Shown: positions 1 to 9,506, numbered from the stretch's first letter. The stretch: 64,000 nt of DNA from Erythrobacter neustonensis (GCF_001663175.1 NZ_CP016033.1:1488001-1552000); one strand, 5' to 3'. Translations and numbers: made by a program. Notes: generated by a model not told the origin, from the letters alone.

Positions 1-244
1 CGAAGGCCGCATCGCGCGTGACCGGGCCGCGGGGATTGCCGCTTACCTGTCGCCTGCCTCACTGGTCGAGCGCGGGTTTGAACGGCTGGCCGGCACCGAT
101 ACCGCCGCGATGATCGCCTACGAAGACGCCGTGCGCGGCTATCATGCCAAGTTGCGCGCGTTCCATTATCCGCCGCTGTTCCGCGATCCGCCCTATGATC
201 CGGCGGTGTTTGCCGAATTGCCGCGCTACGAGGCCAAACCATGA
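1..244 (+). CDS. ABC-2 type permease, DUF3526-like C-terminus (partial)
   Basis: The window opens inside this gene. Frame 2 is open for 80 codons and ends at a TGA at 242-244. The peptide contains a run like SPASLVERGFERLAGTD followed by a YEDAVRGYHAKLRAF stretch and a proline-rich end (FAELPRYEAKP). This resembles the periplasmic end of DUF3526-type ABC-2 permeases, in which a conserved SPA...LAGTD segment and a Tyr-His helix precede the last transmembrane helices. Only the tail is visible, so the assignment rests on this short resemblance. The stop overlaps the ATG of the next gene, which suggests one transcript. No ATP-binding partner is visible because the window starts here. Confidence 0.5.
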   Translation, partial: EGRIARDRAAGIAAYLSPASLVERGFERLAGTDTAAMIAYEDAVRGYHAKLRAFHYPPLFRDPPYDPAVFAELPRYEAKP

Positions 245-1299
245 TGATCCTCAGATCCCTCTGCCTGGCGCTGCTGCTGGCCGCGGTTCCGGCAGCTGCG
301 CAAGATCGCAGCTTTGCCATCGCGGGCCAGACCTTCGCCCCCGGCTCGCGCGACGATTTCCGCATCATCGTGCCCGAAGGGGATGACGGTGCGACCTTCA
401 TCCCCGTTACGATTGTTCACGGTGCGAAGCCCGGCCCGGTGCTGGCCGTCGTCGCCGGAGTGCACGGGTTCGAGTTCGCATCGATCCTCGCCGCCGAGCG
501 ATTGGCAGAGCGGGTCGATCCCGCGCAATTGAAAGGCACGCTGGTGCTGGTGCGGGTTGCCAACATCCCCGGCTTCGAAGGGCGCTCGCCCAACGTCAAT
601 CCGGTCGATCGCAAGAACCTCAACCGCGTCTTTCCCGGCAAGGCCGATGGCACCCAGACCGAGCGCATCGCCGACCTGATCGCGCGCGAGGTGGTCGCGC
701 GCAGCGACTTCCTGATGGACGTCCACAGCGGCGACGGGGCGGAGTTCCTCGACGCGTTCATCGGCGTGTATGGCGGGCCGCTGGCGACCGACTTCCCGCT
801 TGCGTTGAAGGTCGCACGGGGCTTCGGTTTCCCCAATATCGTGCGCTACAGCATGGACACCCAGCAGCAGATCGACAGCGGACGCTCGCTCAATCGTCAG
901 GGCGTGGCGATGGGCAAGCCCACGATCCTCGTCGAGATCGGCCAGAACGGCAGCCGCGAGGAGGCGCACGTCGCCGCGATCGTCGCCGGGGTGGATAATG
1001 CGCTTCACCTGCTGGGCATGACCGAAGGACGGGTGCGGGACGTTCCCGCGCCTGCGCGCCTGTTCGAAGGCACGGTCGGTGTCGCGGCGTCACAGGCCGG
1101 GTTGTTCCATCCGGCCAAGCCCGGTCCGCGCCAGCTGGCAAAAGGCGAGTTGATCGGGACGATCAGGGATTACACCGGCAAGGACGTCGAAAAGCTCTAT
1201 TCGCCGGTCGATGGTTATGCGCTCTACGGCATCACCGGCCCGCCGGTGGAAGCGGGTGATGGGGTAGTGATGATCGCCATGCCGACACCGGATTTCTGA
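241..1299 (+). CDS. Secreted succinylglutamate desuccinylase/aspartoacylase-family zinc hydrolase
   Basis: 352 aa. The N-terminus MMILRSLCLALLLAAVPAAAQ is a typical Sec signal peptide, so the protein should act in the periplasm. The metallohydrolase core shows GVHGFE (zinc ligands His and Glu), then the NPVDRKNLNRVFPG stretch that gives the substrate-binding Asn-Arg pair, then LMDVHSG with the third zinc ligand. This is the M14/AstE-AspA carboxypeptidase fold, which usually cleaves an N-acyl or amide bond of an amino acid derivative. The actual substrate cannot be read from the sequence. The ATG overlaps the stop of the upstream permease gene. The C-terminal region ends in a short beta-rich domain common in this family. 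Confidence 0.8.
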   Translation: MMILRSLCLALLLAAVPAAAQDRSFAIAGQTFAPGSRDDFRIIVPEGDDGATFIPVTIVHGAKPGPVLAVVAGVHGFEFASILAAERLAERVDPAQLKGTLVLVRVANIPGFEGRSPNVNPVDRKNLNRVFPGKADGTQTERIADLIAREVVARSDFLMDVHSGDGAEFLDAFIGVYGGPLATDFPLALKVARGFGFPNIVRYSMDTQQQIDSGRSLNRQGVAMGKPTILVEIGQNGSREEAHVAAIVAGVDNALHLLGMTEGRVRDVPAPARLFEGTVGVAASQAGLFHPAKPGPRQLAKGELIGTIRDYTGKDVEKLYSPVDGYALYGITGPPVEAGDGVVMIAMPTPDF

Positions 1300-1317
1300 C
1301 CGGCTGTTTGCGCGTGC

Positions 1318-1336
1318 CCCGCCCGGCCGGGGCGGG
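1318..1336. terminator. GC-rich hairpin after the aspartoacylase-like gene
   Basis: A 7-bp perfect stem (CCCGCCC with GGGCGGG) with a 5-base loop lies about 20 bases past the stop at 1299. There is no T run after it on the + strand, so it is a weak terminator candidate at best. The rest of 1300-1539 holds no gene I can support. Confidence 0.3.
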
Positions 1337-1539
1337 ACAGTCACAAGTGATAGAACATCCCGCAAGCATCATGGTCGGTCAGCTCCATCACGCCGCCAAT
1401 CGCAAACCGATATCGCCCCGCGCGCCGGCGATACCGACCATAGCGCTTGCCGCCTCCGACGGGCAGCCGATCGCAATGCAATTGCTGTGCGGCTTGAACG
1501 GCTTGAAAACGCTCCGCCTGCCTCCGATGTAATCCATCC

Positions 1540-1866
1540 ATGAACCACCCGGTGACACCAGATGGGCGCTATTTCGTGGTGCGTGGGAGATTGTGGCGCT
1601 GCTCCGATCCGGCGTTATCGGCGCCCGACCGCGCGCGATTGGTCAAGCAGCTCATGGCGGCACGCCGCGGCGTCAGAACGGCTTTGCAAAACGGAGACGA
1701 GGCTTCGCTTGCCGCAGCGCGCAGCGACGTCCAATCCGCCAAGGTCGCGCTAGGCGAACGTGGTCCCCCGTGGTGGACGGACGGAGCGCCGGACCATAAT
1801 CGCCGCCTGGTGCGCAATTCCCCTTATGCCGCATGGTTCGCCCGATCGAACGATGCAGATGAATGA
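1540..1866 (+). CDS. Conserved hypothetical protein, 108 aa
   Basis: A small soluble protein beginning MNHPVTPDGRYFVVRGRLWR and containing GERGPPWWTDGAPD near residues 73-86, then NSPYAAWF near the end. I recognise this as a small family common in proteobacteria with the pattern 'GRY-VVRGRLWR ... GERGPPWWTDG' and no assigned function. It has no signal peptide or membrane segment. The middle (residues 28-72) is a basic helical stretch. Neighbours give no functional hint. The family call is from memory of the pattern; the function is unknown. Confidence 0.7.
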   Translation: MNHPVTPDGRYFVVRGRLWRCSDPALSAPDRARLVKQLMAARRGVRTALQNGDEASLAAARSDVQSAKVALGERGPPWWTDGAPDHNRRLVRNSPYAAWFARSNDADE

Positions 1867-1911
1867 AGGGTCACGTGCGCAGGCCAATCGGCCGGCCGCA
1901 AAGCGTGCCGC

Positions 1912-3273
1912 CTAGCCGAACATCCTGTGCGGATCGGTGACAATCAGGACGGTGTCATCCCGCGCCAGCGTCAGCAGGGTCAGCCGGCCTTCCCGGGCCC
2001 GTGCAATTGCGAGGCTGGACGGCGCGCTGATCGTGATCAGAACGGGGATGCCGGCGCGCACCGTCTTTTCCACCAGTTCCTGGCTGCAACGCGCCGATAG
2101 CAGAGCAAACCCGGCGCACCGGTCGATATCTTGCCGGCCCAGAGCACCGACCAGTTTGTCGAGCGCATTGTGCCGCCCGACATCTTCGCGCAGCAGGACA
2201 ACGTCCCCGTCGGGCGAGCAGAACGCGGCGGCATGGGCGGCGCCTGTCGCGGTTCCGATCCGCTGGTGATCGCGCAACACAGCCAGCGCCTTTTGGATGG
2301 CAGCAGGGGCAAGTGGCAGTGGCTTGCCCTTTACCGGATCGAGCGGTGCGAGTGCCGCGGCGATTGAGTCGATGCCGCAGATGCCGCAACTGCTTTCCGA
2401 TACCCGCGTTCTGGCGCGTTCGAGCAGGCGCGGCAGACTGCGCGCCGGCAGGTTGGCGCGTGCGACCCAGCCGCCACCGGTTTGATGCAGGTTCACCGCC
2501 TCGATCTCATCGGGCTTTGCCAATCCTTCCGAAAGCGCAAAGCCGGCCACGAAGTCGTCAAGATCGGTCGGGGTGGCCATCATCACGGCATATCCGATGC
2601 CGTTGAATTCGATCGCCACGGGGGCTTCCACCGGCACGATCCGGGCGATTTCCCGCACGGCCTGCGTCGCGAAATCGAGTTCGCGCAGCGCATGAACCTC
2701 GACCGCTTTGCCCAATGCCGAGCCCTGCTCAAGGGCCGCCAGAGCCGGGGGTGTGTTGACGTTCAACGGCGGCGCGCCCGGAAGATCGACCTGCCGCGCA
2801 CCGCAGGCCTCGACAAAGGACAGAACGGATCGTTTGCCCGAACGCAAATGGGCTGCGAGCGGTTGCGCCAGATCGCTGGGCCACAGACCGAAAAGCCAGT
2901 GGGACGCGGCCACCGCTGCACCGTCTCCGGCAAGCAAATCCGCCAGATTGTCCGGCACGGGATGCGCGTCGACGGGAACACTCAGCACGGCATCGAAACC
3001 ATTGCTGCGCGCATGAAGCAAGGCCGCACACAATCCGCCCAAGGGACCAAGGCCGGGTTCGGGCTGATCGGACAGCACCCGGGCCGCGGTGTCCGGCGTC
3101 CGGTTTTCTCCCGCGCACACCACGATGTCGTCGCACTGGGCGGCGAGCGCCGTGCACGCGTGGTCGAGCAGGCTCCGCCCTTGCAAGAGCGCCGCGCTCT
3201 TGTCCGACCCGAAACGGACGCTGCGGCCGCCTGCCAGGACAGCGCCGAGTAGTCGTGATGGGGGAGGCGTCAC
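1912..3273 (-). CDS. MobA-FdhD fusion: Mo cofactor guanylyltransferase plus formate dehydrogenase sulfurtransferase
   Basis: 453 aa read without interruption. Residues 1-180 are MobA-like: LAGGRSVRFGSDKS (nucleotide-binding loop), GPLGGL, a conserved Asp in SVPVDAHP and the C-terminal NVNTP. MobA joins GMP to molybdopterin to make the guanine dinucleotide cofactor. From about residue 190 the protein is FdhD: the sulfur-carrying motif CGICG (Cys296 and Cys299) and REDVGRHNALDK. FdhD passes sulfur from a cysteine desulfurase to the molybdenum of bis-MGD enzymes. The frame could extend to 3447, but the N-terminal extension is not MobA-like. GTG at 3273 has AGGAG 8 bases upstream and sits just before the MobA glycine loop, so I chose it. 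It is divergent from its likely client oxidoreductase at 3480. The fusion itself is unusual. Confidence 0.88.
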   Translation of the reverse strand: MTPPPSRLLGAVLAGGRSVRFGSDKSAALLQGRSLLDHACTALAAQCDDIVVCAGENRTPDTAARVLSDQPEPGLGPLGGLCAALLHARSNGFDAVLSVPVDAHPVPDNLADLLAGDGAAVAASHWLFGLWPSDLAQPLAAHLRSGKRSVLSFVEACGARQVDLPGAPPLNVNTPPALAALEQGSALGKAVEVHALRELDFATQAVREIARIVPVEAPVAIEFNGIGYAVMMATPTDLDDFVAGFALSEGLAKPDEIEAVNLHQTGGGWVARANLPARSLPRLLERARTRVSESSCGICGIDSIAAALAPLDPVKGKPLPLAPAAIQKALAVLRDHQRIGTATGAAHAAAFCSPDGDVVLLREDVGRHNALDKLVGALGRQDIDRCAGFALLSARCSQELVEKTVRAGIPVLITISAPSSLAIARAREGRLTLLTLARDDTVLIVTDPHRMFG

Positions 3274-3479
3274 GTTCCATGCTCCTGAGCGGCAATTGCG
3301 GTTGATTGCGGCGTAGCGGCTGCGGACCATTGTTGCGAATTGCAAATTGGCCGGGACAGGGGCATCGTCCGCCCAAGTGAAGATGTGCGGGCACGTTCTA
3401 CGCTGCCGAACCGGTCTGCCGAAGCCATGTGTGGTTGGCATGTCCAAGCGCCTGACCAGGCTTAGCTAGGGAGCGTCTC

Positions 3480-5783
3480 GTGACGGACAACGCGACAAAA
3501 GACACCGATGACCTGCCGCATTCGCCCGGGCCGGCGGGTGGCTGGGGCTCGATGAAGGGCATCGCGCGCATCTATGCCGAGGCATCGGCATCACCCGGCG
3601 CGCTGGACAGTTTGCGCAGACTGAACAAGCCCAAGGGCGTGATGTGCGTATCGTGCGCGTGGCCCAAGCCGGAAAATTACTCGGCCTTCGAATTCTGCGA
3701 GAACGGCGCCAAGGCCACGCTGTGGGAATTGACGAGCGACCGCTGCACCCCGGCGTTTTTTGCCGAAAGTTCCCACACCGTCACGGCCCTTCGCGACTGG
3801 TCGGATCACGAACTCGAAAAGTCGGGCCGGCTGACGCATCCGATGAAATATGACGCCGCATCGGACCGCTATGTCGCGATCGGATGGGACGATGCCTTTG
3901 CCCAGATCGGTGCGACCTTGCGCGATCTGCCGCGCGAGGATGTAGTGTTCTACGCATCCGGCCATGCAGGGCTGGAAGCGAGCTATCTCTATGCCCTGCT
4001 GGCGCGAGCCTATGGCAACAACAATCTGCCGCAAAGCTCGAACATGTGTCACGAGACCACCTCGGTCGGGTTGAAGAAGGTGATCGGATCGCCAGTCGGC
4101 ACGGTAACGTTCGCCGATCTGGACGAGACCGATTGCTACTTTTTCTTCGGGCAGAACCCCGGAACCAACAGTCCGCGTTTTCTGCACAATCTGAAAGATC
4201 TGAAAGACCGCGGCGGCAAGATCGTCACCTTCAATCCGGTGATCGAGCAGGGGCTGGTGTCCTTCGTCGATCCCCAGGATCCGCTGGCGATGATGACGGG
4301 CAAGGAGACGATCATCTCCGACCAGTATCATCAGGTCCAATCGGGCGGCGACGTCGCGGCGATCCTCGGCCTGTGCAAGGTCGTGGTCGAGGTCGACGAT
4401 CGCGCGCGCGCGGCCGGTTGGGACGCGATCATCGATCATGCTTTCATTGCCGAACACACCACCGGTTTCGACGAATTCGTTGCCTGCTGCCGGGCAACCG
4501 CGTGGGCCGACATCGAACAGGCGAGCGGGTTGACCGAGGCTGCCCTGCGCGATGCGGCGATGGTCTACATTCAGGCCGAAAAGGTCATCGGCGTCTACGG
4601 CATGGGCTTCACCCAGCATGCGCATGGCGCCCTTAACATCGCGATGCTCGTCAATTTGCTGCTGCTCAGAGGGAACATCGGGCGGCCCGGCACCGGCTGC
4701 TGCCCCGTGCGCGGCCATTCGAACGTGCAGGGTCAGCGAACCGTCGGGGTTGCGGAAAAGGCGCATCTGGTCCCCTTGGACCGGCTGAAGGCGCTGTTCG
4801 ATTTCGACCCGCCGACCAAGGACGGCATGCATGTGGTCGACGCGGTGCAGGGCCTGATCGACCGCAAGGTTCGCGGCATTATCTCGCTCGGCGGAAATCT
4901 GGTGCGCGCTGTGCCCGACCAGCAACGCATGGAGGAAGGCTGGGCCGCGCAGGATCTGGTCGTGATGGTCTCCACCAAGCTCAACCGCAGCCACCTCTAT
5001 CCGGGCAAGGCGGCCTATATCCTGCCATGTCTTGGCCGGGCCGAGGTCGACGCGCAGGCCAGCGGCCATCAGGCCGTGACCAGTGAAGACAGCTTCTCGA
5101 TGATCAGCGGATCGGTCGGCCATCGTCCGCCTGCATCGGAGCACCTGAAAAGCGAACTTGCGATCGTGGCAGGCATCGCCAAGGCGACGCTGGCGCCCAA
5201 TCCCAAGCTGAAATGGGACGAGTGGACGGGCGACTATTCGCGCGTGCGCGATCTGATCGAAGCCACCTATCCCGACGATTTTCGCGACTTCAACAGACGG
5301 ATGTTCCAGCCCGGCGGGTTCTGGCGCGTGAATGACGCGGCCCGGCGCGTGTGGAACACCGACAGCGGCAAGGCGGTCATCACCACCCCCTCCCGGCTGA
5401 GCGCGCATGGTTTTGCCGACAAGCCGGGGCGCTATCGCTTGCTGACGATGCGCTCAAACGATCAGTTCAACACGACCGTCTACGGGTATTCCGACCGCTT
5501 CCGCGGGATCGAGGGTACCCGTGATGTCGTCCTGATGAACCCTGCGGACATTGCCGAGGCGGGGCTCGCTGATGGGGACAAGGTGAAACTGGTTTCGGAC
5601 TACGATGGCGATAATGTCGAGCGCGTTCTGGGCGGGCTGACGCTCATCGCGTACAATCTGCCGCGCGGCACGGTTGCGGGTTACTATCCCGAATGCAACG
5701 TGCTGGTGCCGATCACGCACCACGACGAGACATCGAAGACACCGGCCTCTAAATCCGTGCCGGTGAGGGTCGAGGCCTTGTAA
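3480..5783 (+). CDS. FdhF/YdeP-family molybdopterin oxidoreductase
   Basis: 767 aa, starting at GTG with AGGGAG 6 bases upstream. The molybdopterin oxidoreductase fold is clear: residues about 50-80 hold a reduced cysteine set (Cys56, Cys59), Cys190 in SSNMCHETT falls where FdhF has its active-site selenocysteine, GQNPGTNSPRFLHNL is a bis-MGD binding region, and a C-terminal dinucleotide-binding domain includes TVYGYSDRFRGIEGTR. This is the YdeP-like alpha-subunit family, related to formate dehydrogenases but often of unknown substrate. There is no Tat signal, so it is probably cytoplasmic. It is divergent from the MobA-FdhD fusion that should complete its cofactor. Formate as substrate is inference only. 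Confidence 0.82.
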   Translation: MTDNATKDTDDLPHSPGPAGGWGSMKGIARIYAEASASPGALDSLRRLNKPKGVMCVSCAWPKPENYSAFEFCENGAKATLWELTSDRCTPAFFAESSHTVTALRDWSDHELEKSGRLTHPMKYDAASDRYVAIGWDDAFAQIGATLRDLPREDVVFYASGHAGLEASYLYALLARAYGNNNLPQSSNMCHETTSVGLKKVIGSPVGTVTFADLDETDCYFFFGQNPGTNSPRFLHNLKDLKDRGGKIVTFNPVIEQGLVSFVDPQDPLAMMTGKETIISDQYHQVQSGGDVAAILGLCKVVVEVDDRARAAGWDAIIDHAFIAEHTTGFDEFVACCRATAWADIEQASGLTEAALRDAAMVYIQAEKVIGVYGMGFTQHAHGALNIAMLVNLLLLRGNIGRPGTGCCPVRGHSNVQGQRTVGVAEKAHLVPLDRLKALFDFDPPTKDGMHVVDAVQGLIDRKVRGIISLGGNLVRAVPDQQRMEEGWAAQDLVVMVSTKLNRSHLYPGKAAYILPCLGRAEVDAQASGHQAVTSEDSFSMISGSVGHRPPASEHLKSELAIVAGIAKATLAPNPKLKWDEWTGDYSRVRDLIEATYPDDFRDFNRRMFQPGGFWRVNDAARRVWNTDSGKAVITTPSRLSAHGFADKPGRYRLLTMRSNDQFNTTVYGYSDRFRGIEGTRDVVLMNPADIAEAGLADGDKVKLVSDYDGDNVERVLGGLTLIAYNLPRGTVAGYYPECNVLVPITHHDETSKTPASKSVPVRVEAL

Positions 5784-6083
5784 TTGTCAGCGCGATAGAC
5801 CTGTGCGGTGGGCCAGCAGACTGAATGGCCATAGCGTCAGGCCCCGGCACTGCGGCCACAGCTCCGCAATCGGCGCATCCCGGGCGTGCGACCGAAAATT
5901 CGCAGGCGCACGAAAACGGGCGGTTCCTGCTGCGCCCCGGATGGCACAATACGGCCATGCCACGCGCGCAACGAAAAACTGCTTCCGTGTGGACCTATGG
6001 ATGGTGGGATGAAGTTGATCTAATTTTACCCAGCCTTGCGCTGGGCTCGCCGTTGCACGGGCGGCGCTTGAAGGGGAGTGAGC
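5784..6083. other. Intergenic stretch, no supported gene
   Basis: About 300 bases between the oxidoreductase and ku. Short reading frames on both strands here are not convincing. The only structure I see is a 6-bp hairpin (CCCAGC with GCTGGG, 6029-6045) that lacks a proper T run. The ku ribosome binding site GGGGAG lies at the right end. Confidence 0.5.
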
Positions 6084-6980
6084 ATGGCAGCACGCGCCTA
6101 TTGGTCCGGCCAGATACGGCTGGCGCTGGTTTCGATCCCGGTAGAGGTCTTCCCGGCCACGAAATCCGGCGCACAGATCCGGTTCAACCAGATCCACAAA
6201 CCCAGTGGCAAACGCATCGCCTATGAAAAGGTGGTTCCCGGCATCGGCGCGATTGACCGCGACGAGATCATCAAGGGCTTCGAGGTCGAGAAAGGCAGTT
6301 ATGTCCTTCTGGATGATCGCGAGATCGAAGCGGTAAAGATCGAAAGCAAACGCACGCTCGAACTTGTCCAGTTCGTGGATGCGGACGAGATCGATCCGCT
6401 CTATTTCGAGAAGCCCTATTACGTCGCCCCCAAGGACGAACTGGCCGAAGAAGCCTTCGTGGTGCTGCGCGAGGCGCTGCGCAAGGCGCGCAAGGTCGCG
6501 CTGGGCCAGCTTTCGGTCCGCGGCAGCGAGAAGCTGGTGGCGTTGAAGCCGTGCGGTAAGGGTCTGCTGCTGGAGACTCTGCGCTATGCCGACGAGGTGC
6601 GGCAGGGCCGATCGTTCTTCAGCGACATCGACGACACCATGCCCGATGCCGAGCTGCTCGATCTTGCTACCACGCTCATCGACAAGCGCACGGCGCCATT
6701 CGACGCCAGCGAATTCAAGAACCGCTATGTCGACGCTTTGCGCGAGCTGATCGACAAGAAGGCAAAGTCCAAAACCGGACGGGCAATCATCGAAGACGCA
6801 GGTGAACCCGCGTCGGCCGGGAGCAATGTGGTCGACCTGATGGCCGCGCTGAAGAAATCGGTGGGCGCGAAAGGCGCCGGATCGGCGAAGTCCAAGCGGC
6901 CCGCCAAGTCGTCGGCCAAAACGTCCGGCAAGGCTGCGGCAAAATCGAAAACGTCGGGCGCACCGCGCAAGCGGGCCTGA
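6084..6980 (+). CDS. ku: Ku protein of bacterial non-homologous end joining
   Basis: 298 aa. It begins MAARAYWSGQIRLALVSIPV, the characteristic start of bacterial Ku, and has the Ku core to about residue 250 (for example FEVEKGSYVLLDDREI and ELVQFVDADEIDPLYFEKPYY). The last 45 residues are Lys/Ala/Ser-rich, as in Ku proteins whose tail contacts DNA. Ku forms a homodimeric ring on broken DNA ends and recruits LigD. An upstream GTG at 6078 is in frame, but the ATG at 6084 has GGGGAG 5 bases away and gives the family's usual first residue. ligD follows after 9 bases, so the two are probably one operon. Confidence 0.95.
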   Translation: MAARAYWSGQIRLALVSIPVEVFPATKSGAQIRFNQIHKPSGKRIAYEKVVPGIGAIDRDEIIKGFEVEKGSYVLLDDREIEAVKIESKRTLELVQFVDADEIDPLYFEKPYYVAPKDELAEEAFVVLREALRKARKVALGQLSVRGSEKLVALKPCGKGLLLETLRYADEVRQGRSFFSDIDDTMPDAELLDLATTLIDKRTAPFDASEFKNRYVDALRELIDKKAKSKTGRAIIEDAGEPASAGSNVVDLMAALKKSVGAKGAGSAKSKRPAKSSAKTSGKAAAKSKTSGAPRKRA

Positions 6981-6989
6981 ATTTCCGGT

Positions 6990-9506
6990 ATGGGCAAGCG
7001 TTCCGATCCGCTCGCATCCTACAACGCCAAGCGCGATTTCACCAAGACCGCCGAACCGAAGGGCGAGGTGCCTGCCAATGGTGGCGCAGGCGGGAGGCGT
7101 TTCATCGTCCAGAAACACGCCGCCTCACGGCTGCACTGGGACCTGCGGCTCGAAATCGACGGTGTCCTCAAGAGCTGGGCCGTCACCAAGGGGCCAAGCC
7201 GCGATCCTGCCGTCAAACGCCTGGCGGTTCGCACCGAGGATCATCCGCTTTCCTATGCGCAGTTCGAGGGCACGATTCCGGCCAGAGAATATGGCGGCGG
7301 GACGGTGATGTTGTGGGACCGCGGCACATGGGCACCGATCGCGGGCAAGAGCGCAGCCGATCTCGAAGACGGGCACCTTCACTTCACGCTCGACGGCGAG
7401 CGGATGAAGGGGGAATGGCTGCTGATCCGGTTGAAGCCCAGGCCCGGCGAAAAGCGCGAGAACTGGTTGCTCCGCAAGATCGGCGACGACCACGCTGCGC
7501 CTGACGAAGCGCTGGTCGAGCATCACCTGACGAGTGTTTCGACAGGCCGATCGATGGCCGAAATTGCCGCAGGCACACGAGGCAGCGCCGCCTCTGCCCG
7601 CGCCGATCAAAAAGACGTTGCTGCGGGCATGGCAAAGGCTACCAAGCCCGGCGCGAAACGCCCCCGTCGGCGCCTTGCCGCCAAACTGCCCGGGTTCCGG
7701 GCGCCGCAGCTGGCGACGCTGGTCGACGCGGTGCCGACCGGCAATGGCTGGATGCACGAGATCAAGTTCGATGGATACCGCGCGCTGATCGCAGCCAGGG
7801 GCGAAGATGTGAGGGTCTTCACCCGTTCGGGCCAGGACTGGACCGCCAAGTTTGGCCCGCTGGTGGCGGCAATCGCCGCGCTCGATCTCCCGGCGGCACT
7901 GATCGATGGCGAGATCGTCGCGCATGATGCCGTCGGCAATCCCGATTTTTCGGCATTGCAAGCGCTCCTCAAACGCGGTCGCGGCGCGCAGGGGCCGGAC
8001 GACTCCCTGGCTTTCTACGCCTTCGATCTGCTCGAAGCGGACGGTGTGGATCTGACCGCACTTGCCAATATCGAGCGCAAGGAAAGGCTCGAAGCGCTGC
8101 TCGCCGCCGCGGAACCTCCGATCCATGTCGCCGATCATGTCATCGGCGCAGGTGAACAACTCCTCCGCGCCATGTGCGGTGCCGGGCAGGAAGGCATCAT
8201 CTCCAAGGCGATCGATGCGCCTTACCTCCACAAACGCAGCCATAGCTGGGTGAAGGTCAAGTGCATCCGGCGGCAGGAATTCGTGATTGTCGGATGGAAG
8301 GCCTCCACCACGAATGCGCGCCCCTTTGCCTCGCTGCTGCTGGCCCAGCACGAAGACGGTTCGCTGGCATACAAGGGCAATGTCGGCACCGGTTTCGGCG
8401 ACGAGGAACTGGGCCGCATGGCAGCGCGGCTGAGACGGCTGGAGCGCAAAACGCCGCCGCTCGACGTCGACCGCGCAGCCGCGCGAGGCGTCACCTGGGT
8501 AAAGCCGGCATTGGTCGCCGAAATCGCCTTTGCCGAATTCACGGCGCAAGGGCGGGTGCGTCACGCCAGTTTCGCCGGGCTGCGCGCCGACAAGCCCGCG
8601 CGCGAGGTCGCCTCCGAGACACCCGCGCCGCCGCCAGTTACGGCAAGCGACGTCGACATCACCAATCGCGATCGCGTGATCTTTCCCGATACAGGCCAGA
8701 CCAAGGGCGAACTGGCGGACTATTATGCGGCGATAGCGCCGGCCATGCTGCCCTTCGTTGCCGAGCGACCGGTCAGCCTGGTGCGTTGTCCCCAAGGCCG
8801 TGCGCGCAAATGCTTTTTTCAGAAACACGACAGCGGTGCGCTCGGCGATGCAGTGCGACACGTCCCGATCCGGCAAAAGGACGGCGGAAGCGAGGACTAT
8901 CTGTTCGTCACCGACCAGCGCGGCATCCTGCAATGCGTGCAAATGGGAACGATCGAGTTCCACGCCTGGGGATCGCGGGTTGACGCGGTCGATCAGCCCG
9001 AGCGCATGATCTTCGACCTCGATCCCGACGAGGGGCTGGACTTCGAGGCCGTCAAGCGCGCCGCAACCGAGATTCGCGCGCATCTCGCCGATCTCGGTCT
9101 GATCAGCTTTGCCATGCTGTCAGGAGGGAAGGGCGTTCATGTGGTCATCCCGCTTACGCCCGGACATGACTGGGACACGCACAAGGACTTCGCGCGGCGG
9201 TTTGCCGAAGCCTTGTCGCTCGCCGCGCCGGATCGTTTCACCGCCACCATGAGCAAGGCCAGGCGCAGCGGAAAAATCTTCATCGACTGGCTGCGCAATC
9301 AACGCGGCGCGACCGCGGTGATACCATTTTCCGCCCGTGCCCGCGCCGGCGCGCCCGTCGCGGTTCCGATCGCATGGGACGAGCTCGCGAAATTCGAGGA
9401 CGCCCATCCCTTTGCGATCGGCGATGCCGAAGCGTTGCTTCACCGGGCCAAGTCTCCCGCGTTGCAAGGCTGGGGCTTTGCTGCGCAGTCGCTCCCGGCG
9501 TTTTGA
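6990..9506 (+). CDS. ligD: ATP-dependent DNA ligase D (phosphoesterase-ligase-polymerase)
   Basis: 838 aa with three domains. Residues about 30-190 are the 3'-phosphoesterase (FIVQKHAASRLHWDLRLE). Residues about 230-530 are the ATP ligase, with the nucleotidyl lysine in HEIKFDGYR and later SHSWVKVKC. Residues about 550-838 are the primase-polymerase domain, with the metal-binding FDLDPDEG and SGGKGVHVVIPL. The order PE-LIG-POL is the Pseudomonas/Agrobacterium arrangement, not the mycobacterial one. It trims, fills and seals ends held by Ku, whose gene lies 9 bases upstream. Length is typical for the family. Confidence 0.95.
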   Translation: MGKRSDPLASYNAKRDFTKTAEPKGEVPANGGAGGRRFIVQKHAASRLHWDLRLEIDGVLKSWAVTKGPSRDPAVKRLAVRTEDHPLSYAQFEGTIPAREYGGGTVMLWDRGTWAPIAGKSAADLEDGHLHFTLDGERMKGEWLLIRLKPRPGEKRENWLLRKIGDDHAAPDEALVEHHLTSVSTGRSMAEIAAGTRGSAASARADQKDVAAGMAKATKPGAKRPRRRLAAKLPGFRAPQLATLVDAVPTGNGWMHEIKFDGYRALIAARGEDVRVFTRSGQDWTAKFGPLVAAIAALDLPAALIDGEIVAHDAVGNPDFSALQALLKRGRGAQGPDDSLAFYAFDLLEADGVDLTALANIERKERLEALLAAAEPPIHVADHVIGAGEQLLRAMCGAGQEGIISKAIDAPYLHKRSHSWVKVKCIRRQEFVIVGWKASTTNARPFASLLLAQHEDGSLAYKGNVGTGFGDEELGRMAARLRRLERKTPPLDVDRAAARGVTWVKPALVAEIAFAEFTAQGRVRHASFAGLRADKPAREVASETPAPPPVTASDVDITNRDRVIFPDTGQTKGELADYYAAIAPAMLPFVAERPVSLVRCPQGRARKCFFQKHDSGALGDAVRHVPIRQKDGGSEDYLFVTDQRGILQCVQMGTIEFHAWGSRVDAVDQPERMIFDLDPDEGLDFEAVKRAATEIRAHLADLGLISFAMLSGGKGVHVVIPLTPGHDWDTHKDFARRFAEALSLAAPDRFTATMSKARRSGKIFIDWLRNQRGATAVIPFSARARAGAPVAVPIAWDELAKFEDAHPFAIGDAEALLHRAKSPALQGWGFAAQSLPAF

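Noticed and set aside
1341..1541. 66-codon frame on the - strand between two + genes
   Set aside because: No ribosome binding site and Arg-rich composition; its last 20 residues look slightly protein-like, but nothing supports it further.
3591..5408. Open frame of 605 codons on the - strand
   Set aside because: Lies inside the oxidoreductase gene on the other strand and has no protein-like motif.
6029..6045. 6-bp hairpin before ku
   Set aside because: Short stem and no T run on either strand in the right place; not a convincing terminator.
5787..7118. Open frame of 443 codons on the - strand
   Set aside because: Antisense to ku and the start of ligD; no recognisable motif.
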